DNA from: Clostridiales bacterium
GTDB lineage: Bacteria; Bacillota; Clostridia; Lachnospirales; Lachnospiraceae
Reading direction: 5' to 3'
Length of the DNA stretch: 13,353 bases
Assembly: GCA_021199135.1 (NCBI GenBank)
Contig: JAJQIQ010000242.1
Span: forward strand, 1-13,353
The translations under genes and the position numbers were made by a program. Shown one piece after another: positions 12,800 to 13,353 of this stretch. The notes beneath the pieces are model-generated. The model made no database searches. It was not told where the DNA came from and saw nothing but the letters and a program-made list of their open reading frames with translations. Every line of letters starts with the position of its first letter. The stretch's first letter is position 1.

Positions 12800-13267
12800 A
12801 TGGCAGATTACAGTTTAGAGACAACCGCAGAAAAAGAGACAAAGCAGTACATTGTAGTACAGATAGGCAACGAGAGGTACGGCATCGACATCGGCTACAT
12901 CGACAACATCGTCCGCATGCAGAAGATCACGCGCGTCCCGAAAGCCCAGGTATATTTCCCGGGCATCATAAATCTCCGCGGCGAAGTCGTGCCGGTCATG
13001 AGCGTCCGCACGAAGATGGAGCTCGACCCTGACGTGTACACGAACGCTTCCCGCATCATCATCTTAAAGATCGAGGAGAAGGGGATGCTCGGAATCATCG
13101 TGGACGCGGTCTGCGAGGTCGTCACGCTCTCAAGGGAGGACGTCGAGCCGAACAACATCAGCTCGGCGCACGCGAAGGACAATTTCATCAATGGCATCGG
13201 CAAGAACGGGGAGCAGCTGATTTCCCTCTTGGACATCAATGCATTCATTGAAGACGACAATAAGTGA
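12800..13267 (+). CDS. cheW: Chemotaxis coupling protein CheW
   Basis: CheW is the SH3-like adaptor that links chemoreceptors to CheA in the array. The 155-residue product has the family pattern. It begins with an extended strand QYIVVQIGNERYGIDIGYID (about 15-34). It continues with ITRVPKAQVYFPGIINLRGE, the conserved NLRG motif near residue 61, LGIIVDAVCEVV, and a C-terminal LISLLDINAFI. Length is typical (about 150-165). A run of G at 12786-12790 lies 9 nt before ATG 12800. It follows cheA by 15 nt and precedes cheC by 27 nt. Confidence 0.97.
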   Translation: MADYSLETTAEKETKQYIVVQIGNERYGIDIGYIDNIVRMQKITRVPKAQVYFPGIINLRGEVVPVMSVRTKMELDPDVYTNASRIIILKIEEKGMLGIIVDAVCEVVTLSREDVEPNNISSAHAKDNFINGIGKNGEQLISLLDINAFIEDDNK

Positions 13268-13294
13268 TGAAACCGCAGTTTTTTGGAGGAATTT

Positions 13295-13353
13295 ATGTCT
13301 GATTTTTCACTTGACAACGTAAACGAGATGTACATGGACATCCTGCGCGAGAT
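13295..13353 (+). CDS. cheC: Chemotaxis phosphatase CheC, N-terminal start (3' truncated by window)
   Basis: The last 59 bases open a frame at ATG 13295 with GGAGGA at 13285-13290, and no stop before the edge. The 19 complete codons encode MSDFSLDNVNEMYMDILRE. This resembles the CheC N-terminus, where an L-x-x-L-RE-x segment precedes the GNIGAGNA region. Its position after cheW matches the cheW-cheC-cheD order of Firmicutes. CheC would dephosphorylate CheY-P and interact with the deamidase CheD. The call rests on a short sequence and on gene order. Confidence 0.75.
   Translation, partial: MSDFSLDNVNEMYMDILRE

Noticed and set aside
11431..12801. 456-codon open frame on the minus strand opposite cheA
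   Set aside because: It mirrors the strong codon bias of cheA, has a Ser/Thr/Arg-rich composition with no recognisable domain, and cheA is intact across its whole length.

Overview
The window is a gene-dense stretch of a flagellar and chemotaxis operon. Every recognisable gene lies on the + strand. The order is fliY (3' part) - fliO - fliP - fliQ - fliR - flhB - flhA - flhF - flhG - pilZ/ycgR-like - cheB - cheA - cheW - cheC (first 59 bases). This is the layout known from the fla/che operon of Firmicutes. A FliY with a CheC-like domain and the run cheB-cheA-cheW-cheC point to a motile Clostridia or Bacilli member. The G+C-rich wobble positions, frequent AGG arginine codons and PilZ gene between flhG and cheB suggest a moderately high-GC Clostridia, perhaps Lachnospiraceae. 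That taxonomic placement is inference.

Layout. Bases 1-775 encode the end of the switch phosphatase FliY. Bases 788-4393 encode the export-gate proteins FliO, FliP, FliQ, FliR and FlhB, and 4514-6565 encodes FlhA. Bases 6651-8815 hold the GTPase/ATPase pair FlhF/FlhG, which sets flagellar number and position; their genes overlap by 4 nt. Bases 8828-9580 encode a predicted c-di-GMP receptor, overlapping cheB by 4 nt. Bases 9577-13267 encode the chemotaxis core CheB, CheA and CheW, and the window ends inside cheC. Gaps are mostly 1-20 nt. The three larger ones, before fliQ (53 nt), flhA (120 nt) and flhF (85 nt), are AT-rich, and the latter two carry clear inverted repeats. No stretch over 300 bases lacks a gene, and I see no RNA genes, IS elements or CRISPR.

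The most unusual feature is a 90-nt in-frame insertion near the 5' end of flhB (3208-3297). It is bounded by an 8-bp direct repeat, contains two tandem palindromes, and duplicates the encoded peptide SLPLHY with partly different codons. It looks like a small palindromic element that has entered a coding sequence in frame, comparable in principle to Rickettsia palindromic elements. A structured translational control region is the alternative. Other points are the absence of cheY from its usual place between fliY and fliO, two back-to-back perfect GC hairpins in the cheA linker region, a Met/Gln/Pro-rich FliY linker, and a DTAGF in place of DTAGR in FlhF.
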